A DNA stretch of 64,000 bases from UBA5314 sp035560815 (GTDB lineage: Bacteria > Bacillota > Syntrophomonadia > Syntrophomonadales > Syntrophomonadaceae). The notes below the pieces were generated by a model. It worked only from the letters and a program-made list of their open reading frames with translations. It was not told where the DNA came from and ran no database searches. Below are positions 26,651 through 35,095 of the stretch, in pieces; position 1 is the first letter of the stretch; each line of letters begins with the position of its first letter. The stretch lies in NCBI GenBank assembly GCA_035560815.1, contig DATMYR010000069.1, positions 62,001 through 126,000 of the forward strand, given 5' to 3'. The translations under genes were made by a program, and so were the position numbers.

Positions 26651-26682
26651 AAAAAGAGCATACTCCAAGTATGCTCTTTCTA
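26651..26682. terminator. Terminator after PBP gene
   Basis: AAAGAGCATACT - CCA - AGTATGCTCTTT. It is a 12-bp perfect stem with A and T runs on both sides, so it can serve both strands. Confidence 0.9.
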
Positions 26683-26704
26683 AAACAGTTTTTCGCAGCG
26701 GGGA

Positions 26705-26824
26705 TTAAAACTTATCCCACCAATGAAATCCGTTAAATAGAAATATGCCAATTACAGAAGCAAGTAGGCCCACACCCAGACATAGGAATATGATCAATGC
26801 TAATGTGTTGTCTGCTGAATCCAA
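26705..26824 (-). CDS. Small single-helix membrane protein
   Basis: A 39-residue peptide read from TTG 26824, with AGGGGGCGA about seven bases upstream; in the same frame an open stretch continues to 26911 without a better ribosome site. It consists of a short polar start (DSADNTL), one hydrophobic helix (ALIIFLCLGVGLLASVIGIFL) and an aromatic end (FHWWDKF). No family is recognised. Placement between two terminators suggests an independent unit. Existence is plausible but unproven. Confidence 0.42.
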   Translation of the reverse strand: MDSADNTLALIIFLCLGVGLLASVIGIFLFNGFHWWDKF

Positions 26825-27110
26825 AAAATCGCCCCCTGGGATTACTCCCCTCCTAGAAGATATCATAGCATGAAAGCATCCGGTTAGCATAATATTTTTG
26901 GTAAAAAACAAATGGAATCCTGGGAAAAAGCAACATCATAGAGACAATTTCATGGAAAATGAAGGGTTAAATCTGTCCAAATCTCCCAACTATCCCCCCC
27001 TTTGCAATTTAACAAGGTGCAAAAAAAGAGGAAAAGTCTTTTGAGGTGTAGAATAAAATATAGCAAAGGACCAAAAGAATGGGGAAAGTTACTGCAAAGG
27101 AGATGATTAT

Positions 27111-27938
27111 ATGGCTGAAAAACTGCATATTTTTGCTGTTTCAGATTCAGTAGGTGAAACGGCGGAAAAAATAGCGGTTGCATCAGTTCTCCAATTCAAG
27201 GTCGAGCGTAGTATTACGCGGTTTTCCAGGGTAACCAAAGAAGAACAGGTACAAAAGATCATTGACCAGGCTGTTGAAGAGGACGCTATTGTCATTTATA
27301 CGATTGTTAAGCCCGAACTTTCTTGCTTTTTGGATGAGAAAGCAAAAGAAAAGAATGTAATGGCTGTCAATGTTATGGCTCCTCTATTTGCAATGATTGA
27401 AGCCAAAACCGGTCTGCAGCCAGAGTACATTACCGGACTGACGCATAAGATGGATGACCAGTATTTTAATCGGATGAAAGCCATCGAATTTACAATCGAA
27501 CACGACAACGGGCAGAATCTCGATACCCTTCAAGATGCGGATCTGATTATACTAGGCTTGACGCGCACCGCCAAGACTCCACTATCAATGCATTTAGCCA
27601 ACCTGGGTATAAAAGTGGCCAACTATCCGATACTTATTGATACGGTAATTCCAGAGGAGGTTGAGAATCTAAAGGGTCAGATCCCTATGGTAGGATTGAC
27701 CATAGATATTGAAACACTTATGGCCCTGCGCAAGGAGCGTCTGCGCAGCTTCGATCTTCCTTATGATATGGAATCTTTGGATGATATGGTAGCGGAAGAA
27801 TTAGACAATGCATATCGCATCTTTGCCCGTCTTAAATGCCTGGTCATTGATGTCACCCTCGATGATATTGAGGAGACAGGGAATACCATTACACATAAAT
27901 TTAACCTGCCCCTCAGAGTTACCCACCATCGTTTCTAA
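27111..27938 (+). CDS. ppsR: Pyruvate,phosphate dikinase regulatory protein (kinase/pyrophosphorylase)
   Basis: A 275-residue DUF299-family protein. The P-loop-like motif GLTRTAKTPLSM (149-160) and the N-terminal AVSDSVGETAEKIA are diagnostic. These bifunctional enzymes inactivate PPDK by ADP-dependent phosphorylation of an active-site Thr, and reactivate it by phosphorolysis. They thereby set the direction of pyruvate/PEP exchange according to energy charge, which fits an organism living near thermodynamic limits. No ppdK gene is in the window. ATG 27111 follows AAAGGAG. A 100% consensus terminator ends the transcript. Confidence 0.92.
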   Translation: MAEKLHIFAVSDSVGETAEKIAVASVLQFKVERSITRFSRVTKEEQVQKIIDQAVEEDAIVIYTIVKPELSCFLDEKAKEKNVMAVNVMAPLFAMIEAKTGLQPEYITGLTHKMDDQYFNRMKAIEFTIEHDNGQNLDTLQDADLIILGLTRTAKTPLSMHLANLGIKVANYPILIDTVIPEEVENLKGQIPMVGLTIDIETLMALRKERLRSFDLPYDMESLDDMVAEELDNAYRIFARLKCLVIDVTLDDIEETGNTITHKFNLPLRVTHHRF

Positions 27939-27952
27939 AAGTTAAAAGAGTG

Positions 27953-27989
27953 AAAGCAGGGAGATTTGAACTCCCTGCTTTTTTTTTGA
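27953..27989 (+). terminator. Rho-independent terminator
   Basis: AAAGCAGGGAG - ATTTGAA - CTCCCTGCTTT followed by more Ts: an 11-bp stem 15 bases after the ppsR stop. Confidence 0.94.
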
Positions 27990-28072
27990 TTAAAGTCACT
28001 GTTGTAGCATTTCACATAATTTGCGCCGGGTAGGGAAAAATAACGCCAGCAATCCAAATAGGAGGTGTTGGT

Positions 28073-28339
28073 GTGAATAAGCAGGTAGGAACTGTGGTCA
28101 GCAAGCAAAGTTTTCTCAAGGGCGGAGGCTATGCCAAGGAAGAGTACGAGGGACTTCTTGTCAGTGCCGACGTTGAAAATGGAGTATATAATATCGGCGT
28201 TCAATTGCAGGAAGACCGCGTTCTGGTGGTTGATCAGGCTAAAGACAGCGAAGTGCATCATAAGCTTCATGAATGGGTTCCGCGCATCCAGGAGGTTCAA
28301 AACTTATACGATGTAGGAAAAGTCCAATCTGAAGATTAG
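28073..28339 (+). CDS. Small conserved-looking protein of unknown function
   Basis: 88 residues from GTG 28073 with GGAGG seven bases upstream. The sequence opens MNKQVGTVVSKQSFLKGGG and contains YEGLLVSADVENGVYNIGV, which suggests a small beta-barrel, then a helical, acidic C-terminus. I do not recognise the family. It has its own strong terminator and no operon partner. The ribosome site, codon use and isolated transcription unit favour a real gene. Confidence 0.62.
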   Translation: MNKQVGTVVSKQSFLKGGGYAKEEYEGLLVSADVENGVYNIGVQLQEDRVLVVDQAKDSEVHHKLHEWVPRIQEVQNLYDVGKVQSED

Positions 28340-28410
28340 CCGACAATCTGCTGATGAAACCGGTGATCATTTTTCGTCTTCCCATCAGGCTGGATAAAAA
28401 CTGATACAGG

Positions 28411-28451
28411 ATGATAAAAAGCTGCTGCATCTCGCAGCAGCTTTTTATCAT
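28411..28451. terminator. 17-bp perfect terminator hairpin
   Basis: ATGATAAAAAGCTGCTG (28411-28427) pairs perfectly with 28435-28451 around CATCTCG. The stem contains A5 and T5 runs, so it is functional on both strands. It separates the small gene from the convergent DUF2892 gene. Confidence 0.88.
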
Positions 28452-28506
28452 CCTATTTTTCAGTAATTTCCCGCCGGGTTGACCAACCCAAAAGATCATA
28501 GGCTGG

Positions 28507-28683
28507 TCAATAGCCGATGATACCAATTACCACCATCACTACTCCCAGCCCTGAAAAAACGACTCTCCAAAACATAGAAAAGGGCAGGGGGTTAAATGCT
28601 GCCAGGTACATAAGAATCAAACCAAGCAGAAACCGCAAGCCCCGATCTGCATCACCAACATTCTGCTCTAATCCCATTTCCAT
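28507..28683 (-). CDS. DUF2892 (YgaP-TM-like) small membrane protein
   Basis: 58 residues from ATG 28683, eight bases from AGGAGG; the ATG at 28689 is too close to that site. The family pattern is clear: an N-terminal polar NVGDADRGLRFLLG, a first helix LILMYLAAFN, and a second helix RVVFSGLGVVMVVIGIIGY. DUF2892 proteins are two-helix membrane proteins, sometimes fused to rhodanese domains. Here the domain stands alone and its role is unknown. The 260 bp upstream, to tRNA-Pro, hold only a fragment GGGGACTGTTC of the dispersed repeat type. Confidence 0.75.
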   Translation of the reverse strand: MEMGLEQNVGDADRGLRFLLGLILMYLAAFNPLPFSMFWRVVFSGLGVVMVVIGIIGY

Positions 28684-28949
28684 ACGCATTACCTCCTGGT
28701 TTAAGTATCCACTCCAGGCATTATGTTATGCGCGAATGGGGACTGTTCATGAATTCCTCATTTCATAACACTATTTTCATGATGATATATAATTTATTTC
28801 CCTGGAAATTATAGAGGGCCTGACCGACAATTCGACGCGAAACCGAATGACCAGGGGTCCTTGATCCGGGGGGAAAGCGCCTTTCTGATTATCTCTATCT
28901 CGTCAACTCTTGAATTAGCCCGGTGTTGATGATAAAATAGGTCTTGCGT

Positions 28950-29026
28950 CGGGGCGTAGCGCAGCTTGGTAGCGCGTCTGGTTCGGGACCAGAAGGCCGC
29001 AGGTTCAAATCCTGTCGCCCCGACCA
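28950..29026 (+). tRNA. tRNA-Pro (CGG)
   Basis: A 77-nt cloverleaf with encoded CCA. The acceptor CGGGGCG (28950-28956) pairs with CGCCCCG (29016-29022), followed by A73 and CCA. The D arm is GCGC-AGCTTGGTA-GCGC. The anticodon arm TCTGG-TTCGGGA-CCAGA gives anticodon CGG. The T arm is GCAGG-TTCAAAT-CCTGT. A terminator follows 15 bp later. A degenerate copy lies 2.9 kb downstream. Confidence 0.96.
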
Positions 29027-29040
29027 TTTATGATAAAAAG

Positions 29041-29067
29041 AACCCGCCAGGACTTGGCGGGTTTTAC
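29041..29067 (+). terminator. Terminator of tRNA-Pro transcript
   Basis: AACCCGCCA - GGACT - TGGCGGGTT followed by TTACT: a nine-pair stem 15 bp after the tRNA 3' end. Confidence 0.85.
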
Positions 29068-29170
29068 TAGTTTCTGAGGAATGTGGGGCCTTTAAGCATT
29101 TTGACACAATAGTGACATAAAGATGCTAAAATTAATAATGAGCACATTTATTACCAGGGAGGGTTATATA

Positions 29171-31759
29171 TTGTTCAAAAAGAGTGTCTTGACCGCTATC
29201 CTGATATTGCTGAGTTTGATGATATTCCCAGTCCCAGCCGTCAGAGCTGAGGAAGATATATCAGTATTGATAAACAATCAGCCCTTAAGCCTGGAGGTTC
29301 CTCCACAGGTGGAAAACGGTCGCACTCTGGTGCCGCTCAGAGCCATCTTTGAGGCTCTGGGAGCGAGCGTAGAGTGGAACGAGGCCGACCAGAGCATTAC
29401 GGCGACTAAAGGGACCCAGGTATTAAAACTGGTAGTTGGCAGCAGCACCGCATTTAACAACGGTAGTTCGGTACAGCTGGACATCCCCCCACAAATCATA
29501 AACGAGCGTACCCTGGTGCCGCTGCGATTTGTCAGTGAAAACATGGGCGCCCAGGTGGTTTGGAACGAGACCACCCATCAGGTTTCGATCGTGAGCTCGG
29601 GAATTAGCAATTCGCCGACGGTTTCAGGAAATAAAATCAGTCCTACCAGGATTGACGGAATAGTAAAGAATGCCCACACTCAGTTCCGGCAGCTGACCAG
29701 GGTCGACAAACTTTCACCGGCGGCAGCGCTCTCTCAGCAGATAGCAGCGTTGAAGCTGCAGCCTGATGTGGACCTTGTAGAACAATTGCCTGATACTACC
29801 GACCTCAAGGTGAGGTTCAAAGACGGGTACGAGCTGGTGATGCTGCAGGGGGAAGTTGAAACGAGAGGCGGCGCGATGCCTTCTGCCGCTGACCTGGCCC
29901 CTGAGAAAAAAACAATCGTACCGACGGGGCTGGACATACTGAAAAAGACCGGGGTGAATATCGAAGATATCCTCTTGGATCCCAGCCAGCAGTACCAGAC
30001 CCCATCCCCACATGCATTCCGTGCGTTAATCTTCGACACCACTTATGACAACCCGGCGCAGATGCAGGGCCTGGACGAAGAGATCAGCCTCAAGCTTAAG
30101 AACGCGGGCTACACGGTAGATATGTGGAAAGGCGGCAACCTCAAGGGAGCTTCCATTATGGACGATTGGTCGTTCGCGCTTGTGTATATCAGCAGCCACG
30201 GGACAGTGGTGGATGGCGAGTTCTACTTCACCGTACGCCCCTACTATTATTCGCCTCCGCCAGCTGACAGCGGCTACCAGGGGACCAAGGTATTCAGCGT
30301 TTACACTGGAGATGGCGATAAGACTGCTTACGTGTACGCGGTGGGCAGCAAGTTCGCCCAGACTTACTGGACCAACAAGTTCCCCGGGACCATCTTCCTG
30401 CTCAGCGTTTGCCACAGTGCTCAGTCTCCGGGGATAGGGAGCCTGCCCACCTGGACGCTGAACCACGGGGCCAGTACCTGGCTGGGGTGGACCGGCAGTG
30501 TATCCTTTAAAAATTCAGATAAAGGAAGCCAGGAGTTTTTTAACCAGATGACCCAATGGAAAACGGTGGATGAGACCCGGGTCAAGGTCAATTCAGTGAT
30601 CTACTCCAAGCCGCCCGAGATGTTCCTATTATTGCCGTCTATGCAAAATGCGAACGTCACTTTGCCGCGCTGGGCCTATGATGCTCAGGAGGACCAGTAC
30701 CCATACGGGCAGGACTTCTATAATTTCGGAGTTGAAAAGTACAATGGAGATGCTTATCTTACCTTTTATACTGTTACTAACTCGGCTGTATTCAACCTGT
30801 ACCTGGACAATAACGGGGACGGCAAGACCGATATCAGTCTGAAGTTTACTCCAGGCAACTATGAGGTTTACTCCGTCGCCGGCAGTGGTCAGACAACTCT
30901 TAAAGAACTCGGCAAAACATATGTAAACAATGTTCTTCAATACAAGGCTATAATCCCCTGGTCAACCCTGTTCGGCAGCGGCAGTATCAACCGTTACCGG
31001 CTGGCCGAGGGAACGAACGGCAGCGGTGATATCATGCCTGATAACGGCTGGTTGGTAGCGGCAGACGGTTCGATAGTAACGACACCGGACGCTCCCACGG
31101 GGCTGACAACATCTACGGGAGGGGTCGGGGGAGAGGACAGAGATGCCGCCGGGGGCACGACATCGGGCAGCACTTCAACAGCAGGGCCATTCGCCGGCAT
31201 TTGGAAGACGACATCTGACTACCAGATCTATTTCGTACAGAATGGCAGCAGCGTTTATGGAGTTTGGGGCGACCGTCTGGTTATTACGGGGACGGCCGAC
31301 GGAAACACTTTCAATGGCACGTGGACAGGTGGACTCAATAACAATCCTGACGATAAGATTACCTTGACCCTGTCTGCCGATGGACAGAGCTTTAACGGGA
31401 CATACCGCGCCGGGAGTATTCCAAACCGCCCCTTGAGCGGCACCAGGGATAATACCGCTAGCGCCAGGATGATTGCCACCCCGACTGTTGGCGCGCCCAC
31501 GGCCAACTTCACCGGTACCTGGGGGGACATCATCCTTACCCAGACTGGCAGTCAGATCAGCGGCACCTGGGGTACCGGCGGCAACGCCAAGACGGTGTCC
31601 GGGACCGTCAACGGAAACGTAATCAATGGGCGATACTATAAAACGTCCTTTCCCGCCCTGTTCTGGGACTTTAGCGTCACCATGAATCCTGATGGTAAAG
31701 GATTCAAAGGTTATCAATCCTTGCAGGGGGGCGCGGTCCTGCAGGCCGTTAAGAAGTAA
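29171..31759 (+). CDS. Exported caspase-like (clan CD) protein with copper-amine-oxidase-N stalk
   Basis: 862 residues from TTG 29171, behind GGGAGG. This start gives a clean signal peptide (MFKKSVLTAILILLSLMIF... cut near AVRA-EE). Residues 30-140 are two stalk units of the copper-amine-oxidase-N family (NGRTLVPLRAIFEALGASVEW; NERTLVPLRFVSENMGAQVVW). A domain at about 285-480 resembles C25/caspase-like peptidases, with SSHG (His343) and LLSVCHS (Cys414) as a possible catalytic dyad. The last 180 residues hold two beta-rich repeats of the form FAGIWKT...GTADGNTFNGTWTG. It is probably a surface or secreted protease. It lies alone between tRNA-Pro and a decayed tRNA copy. Confidence 0.8.
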   Translation: MFKKSVLTAILILLSLMIFPVPAVRAEEDISVLINNQPLSLEVPPQVENGRTLVPLRAIFEALGASVEWNEADQSITATKGTQVLKLVVGSSTAFNNGSSVQLDIPPQIINERTLVPLRFVSENMGAQVVWNETTHQVSIVSSGISNSPTVSGNKISPTRIDGIVKNAHTQFRQLTRVDKLSPAAALSQQIAALKLQPDVDLVEQLPDTTDLKVRFKDGYELVMLQGEVETRGGAMPSAADLAPEKKTIVPTGLDILKKTGVNIEDILLDPSQQYQTPSPHAFRALIFDTTYDNPAQMQGLDEEISLKLKNAGYTVDMWKGGNLKGASIMDDWSFALVYISSHGTVVDGEFYFTVRPYYYSPPPADSGYQGTKVFSVYTGDGDKTAYVYAVGSKFAQTYWTNKFPGTIFLLSVCHSAQSPGIGSLPTWTLNHGASTWLGWTGSVSFKNSDKGSQEFFNQMTQWKTVDETRVKVNSVIYSKPPEMFLLLPSMQNANVTLPRWAYDAQEDQYPYGQDFYNFGVEKYNGDAYLTFYTVTNSAVFNLYLDNNGDGKTDISLKFTPGNYEVYSVAGSGQTTLKELGKTYVNNVLQYKAIIPWSTLFGSGSINRYRLAEGTNGSGDIMPDNGWLVAADGSIVTTPDAPTGLTTSTGGVGGEDRDAAGGTTSGSTSTAGPFAGIWKTTSDYQIYFVQNGSSVYGVWGDRLVITGTADGNTFNGTWTGGLNNNPDDKITLTLSADGQSFNGTYRAGSIPNRPLSGTRDNTASARMIATPTVGAPTANFTGTWGDIILTQTGSQISGTWGTGGNAKTVSGTVNGNVINGRYYKTSFPALFWDFSVTMNPDGKGFKGYQSLQGGAVLQAVKK

Positions 31760-31864
31760 TCGAATGAGCCGGTATAGGTTAGACTCCCTTTCCGTAGACT
31801 CATTGTTAAACAACGGGGCGATAAGAAATGCTGTGTCATAACCGCATAAGGTTTTGACTGCTTA

Positions 31865-31944
31865 TGGGTTGTCAAAGCGCATAACTGGTTAGTACGTCTG
31901 GTTCAGGCCCAGAAGGCCGCAGGTTCACATCCTGTCGTCCCGAC
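31865..31944 (+). pseudogene. Decayed tRNA-Pro copy
   Basis: Positions 31895-31948 match tRNA-Pro 28975-29028 with four substitutions in 54 bases, covering anticodon arm to CCA plus two bases. The 5' half is badly degraded: the D stem is broken and acceptor TGGGTTG pairs with CGTCCCG only through wobbles and one mismatch. The anticodon position reads CAG instead of CGG. It is not expected to make a working tRNA. It may mark the far end of an inserted segment. Confidence 0.75.
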
Positions 31945-31960
31945 CATTATAAATATAACG

Positions 31961-31987
31961 GCCTTTCGAAATATCGAAAGGCTTTTT
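31961..31987 (+). terminator. Terminator after tRNA remnant
   Basis: GCCTTTCGA - AATA - TCGAAAGGC followed by TTTTTA, 13 bp after the remnant CCA. Confidence 0.85.
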
Positions 31988-32294
31988 ATTTTAGGTAACC
32001 CTTTTTAAAGAAGGTTGCTTTGAACCCGCCGATGATGGCGGGATTTATGTTATATGGATTGGGTTACAATCTATCAAATTTTCGTCTTGCTGTTCCCGCG
32101 GGTTCTAAACATGTTTAATCAGACGGGGCACATCGAGACAGTTGTGTGGCTCATTACAAGATAGTGTGTTTACACAATTGAGTATAGAGATGCGCGTGTT
32201 TCCACATATAACCATTGCTGTGATATTATTTATATAAGCAAGAAATCCTTACACCAGAATAAAGATCAGGCTGTGAGAAGGGACGATCGCAGTA
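31988..32294. other. Upstream region of the LuxR-type regulator
   Basis: No gene seen. A hairpin ACCCGCC - GATGAT - GGCGGGA near 32028-32048 resembles the tRNA-Pro terminator stem in sequence and may be a drifted copy. Around 32165-32195 there is a small dyad GTGTTTACAC, which could be an operator. The last 80 bp are AT-rich with a TATATAAG box at about 32232, a possible -10. Confidence 0.4.
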
Positions 32295-34898
32295 ATGCTT
32301 GAAGCTTTTTCAAACACCGGGTTGACAAAAACCAAGTACTACAGGCCTGGTATTAACAAAAATCTGATTTCCCGCCAGGATCTACATCAAAAATTGAACA
32401 ACTCATTAAACTGCAAGTATACATTGATAACAGCTCCGGCTGGCTACGGCAAAACTTCGGCAGTGCTTGGATGGCTGGAAACGGGTGGTTGGCCTGCAGC
32501 CTGGTTGTCGCTGGATTCCCATGACAATGATCCAGTGGTCTTCTGGAGATATGTCTGTACCGCACTGGGCGAGATCGTAAAGGACATTAGCAAGGATGTT
32601 GATTATGTTTTTTCGTCTCAGGAGCTTTTGAAAGCCCATATTCATATCAATATCATGATCGACCGTTTGTCGGAGGCGCCATCCGATTTCCTATTCGTAC
32701 TTGACGACCTGCACCTGGTTGTCGAGCCTTTTATTATAGAAGGATTATCCTACCTGATCGACTACCTGCCTGCTCAAATGCATCTGATTATGATAAGCCG
32801 GGCGGAGCCCGGGCTGGAAATAGCAAAGCACAAGGTCAAATGGCAGATACTACAAATAGAAGAAGAAGACCTGCGCTTTCAAAATGAAGATATTTTTCAC
32901 TTCTATCAGGCCAGGGGCTTCACCCTGGAAAGGGAAGATGTAAAAAAGATAGAAAACTATAGCGAAGGATGGGCGGCGGTCCTGGTTGCCATCGCCATGT
33001 CCATGGAAAAAGAGGCTGCAGGCCATAACACTTATAAAGTGCTCTCTCATGCCAGCCGGGATATCAGACAATATCTAAAGGACGAAGTGATCAGTACCTG
33101 GCCCGAGGAGAAACGAACCTTTGCCATGAAAACCTGCATTCTGGGCACCCTTTCGGAATCTCTCTGTGATGCTGTCACCGGGGACAATAACGGACGCCGG
33201 ATGTTGGAGGAAATAAATAAAGGAAATGGGTTCCTAATTGCTCTGGATGAGCAGAGACAGGAGTACAGATACCACCAACTGTTTAAAAGCTTTCTTTATG
33301 AGCTCCTTATGGAAACGGCTCCGCTGGAGGTTGCCAGTCTTCATACCAGGGCTGCCATCTGGTTTCGGGAGCATGGCTTTATAGAGAATGCCATTGAACA
33401 TTTTTTAGCCGGTGGTTCTAATCGAAAGGCACTCGAACTAATAGAATACCATGTTGATGATATTATTGACAGAAATGAGTTTGGCACTCTGCTCTCATGG
33501 ATAGACAATCTGCCGGAAGAGTATAGAAGTAAGAGCTTTAAAATTGCGTGTATTTACGCCATGTATTACGCAGAAACCGACCGCTACGATCTGTCACGCA
33601 TGTGGATTGAGCGGATGAAAGCTCTAATAGCAGACTATGAATATGCCTCCAGCCCGGAATTGAACAGTTATAGACGAGTTGCATACTCTTTGACCGAGGC
33701 CTATCTGGCGGCCAGGGAAGGCAAGTCAGACTGCCTTTCATTGGTCATGGCAGCGGCTGAGATGAATGATAACGGATATTTTAAAATGCCTGAATTTTAT
33801 GATTTTAATCCTGCGGATATTTACTATTATCGGTGTCCGTTTGGCCGGGCGTTAAGAGTGTATGGAGAAAACCTCGTCCAATACGGCAATATGGCAGATC
33901 ATTATAGAAGTATGATCTCAAAAAATCCCGGATACAAACAGCTAGGGCCTGGAGAATACTTCTATGAAACAAACCGGCTGGAAAAAGCTTTGCCATGTCT
34001 TCTGGAGGCTTTGGAGGAGGCTCAGGCTGCCAGTTGTCCGGGGGCGTTGGTGCCTGCCATGGTGGACATTGCACGAATAAACAGAGTTCGGGGAGATATG
34101 AAGAGTGCTTTGGCGGTTGTGGACGAATGTGAAATAAGGCTGCAAAGCATGGGCAAACCCCACTGGAATTACTTGCTGCAGGCCTTCCGCTGCCGGTTAA
34201 ACATCGATGCGGGAGTAGATGACAAAGTGGAGGATTGGCTTGCTTCCTGCAAACTAAATACCTTCACAGAAATCAGCCGGAGCAGGGAGTTTGAACTGAT
34301 CGTCTATGCAAGGGTGCTGATGTCCAGAGGCCGCCTGAATGACGCCAATCTCTTGCTGCAAAGGCTTTTGGCTTTTACCGGGGACACAGCCAGGCTCCAT
34401 AGCAAGGTGGAGATATTAAACCTGCTGGCCTCGCTGGCTTATAAAAACAATAATATGCCCGGTGCGGCCGATTATCTGGAAATCTCCCTGGAAATAGGAA
34501 TGAAAGAAGGCTATGTTAGGAGCTATATGGATGAAGGTACTCAAATGGCTCATCTGTTGAGATACTACACTACTCACAGGAGAAAATCAGCCCATGAACC
34601 TGCCGAAGCACTGACAGGCTATGCCAAAAGCCTGTTAAGACAGATGCAGGAGAGTCTACCAGTTGGGCTGAAGATATATAACGAGGCTTCTATTGCCGCA
34701 ATAGAAAATTTGACGGAGCAGGAGAAAAAGGTGCTGGAGCTTTTGATGAAAGCACATACCAATAAGGAAATCTGCGAAAAAATAGGCATTGGTATCAGAA
34801 CCGTCAAAACTCACACCGGGAACATCTACAGCAAATTGGGAGTAAAAAACCGGGCCCAGTGTGTAAAACTAGTTCGTGAAACCCAGCTGCCCAATTAG
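32295..34898 (+). CDS. MalT-like STAND ATPase / LuxR-family transcriptional regulator
   Basis: An 867-residue large activator of the LAL/MalT group. N-terminal NTPase: Walker A APAGYGKTS (47-55), then FLFVLDDLHLV as Walker B. The middle (about 340-780) is an array of TPR-like helical repeats that act as the ligand sensor. The C-terminal LuxR helix-turn-helix (about 800-862) contains LTEQEKKVLELLMKAHTNKE and GIRTVKTHTGNIYSKLGVKN. Such proteins oligomerise on inducer and ATP binding and activate nearby operons. The InlB-repeat protein gene 200 bp downstream on the same strand is a possible target. An AGAAGGGA ribosome site precedes ATG 32295. Confidence 0.88.
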   Translation: MLEAFSNTGLTKTKYYRPGINKNLISRQDLHQKLNNSLNCKYTLITAPAGYGKTSAVLGWLETGGWPAAWLSLDSHDNDPVVFWRYVCTALGEIVKDISKDVDYVFSSQELLKAHIHINIMIDRLSEAPSDFLFVLDDLHLVVEPFIIEGLSYLIDYLPAQMHLIMISRAEPGLEIAKHKVKWQILQIEEEDLRFQNEDIFHFYQARGFTLEREDVKKIENYSEGWAAVLVAIAMSMEKEAAGHNTYKVLSHASRDIRQYLKDEVISTWPEEKRTFAMKTCILGTLSESLCDAVTGDNNGRRMLEEINKGNGFLIALDEQRQEYRYHQLFKSFLYELLMETAPLEVASLHTRAAIWFREHGFIENAIEHFLAGGSNRKALELIEYHVDDIIDRNEFGTLLSWIDNLPEEYRSKSFKIACIYAMYYAETDRYDLSRMWIERMKALIADYEYASSPELNSYRRVAYSLTEAYLAAREGKSDCLSLVMAAAEMNDNGYFKMPEFYDFNPADIYYYRCPFGRALRVYGENLVQYGNMADHYRSMISKNPGYKQLGPGEYFYETNRLEKALPCLLEALEEAQAASCPGALVPAMVDIARINRVRGDMKSALAVVDECEIRLQSMGKPHWNYLLQAFRCRLNIDAGVDDKVEDWLASCKLNTFTEISRSREFELIVYARVLMSRGRLNDANLLLQRLLAFTGDTARLHSKVEILNLLASLAYKNNNMPGAADYLEISLEIGMKEGYVRSYMDEGTQMAHLLRYYTTHRRKSAHEPAEALTGYAKSLLRQMQESLPVGLKIYNEASIAAIENLTEQEKKVLELLMKAHTNKEICEKIGIGIRTVKTHTGNIYSKLGVKNRAQCVKLVRETQLPN

Positions 34899-34940
34899 TT
34901 TAATAAGAACCTAATAATCTTAAAATTAGTAATATGGTCC

Positions 34941-34972
34941 CGTATCGTACTTTGGTACGATGCTTTTTTTTT
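34941..34972 (+). terminator. Rho-independent terminator
   Basis: CGTATCGTAC - TTTG - GTACGATGC followed by nine Ts, 43 bp after the regulator stop. Confidence 0.93.
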
Positions 34973-35095
34973 GTCTATTTAATATAATGTTTCTACCAAT
35001 TTCATAAAAAATGTTGGGAGTGATAAATACAGAGGTTATATATGTTGGTAATTGTTCAGATATTGAGTGGAGAGGTGAAAGGTAGGAAAACCCTC

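Noticed and set aside
29027..31864. Integrase or transposase for the tRNA-Pro-bounded segment
   Set aside because: All six frames between the tRNA and its remnant were considered; only the caspase-like protein is credible.
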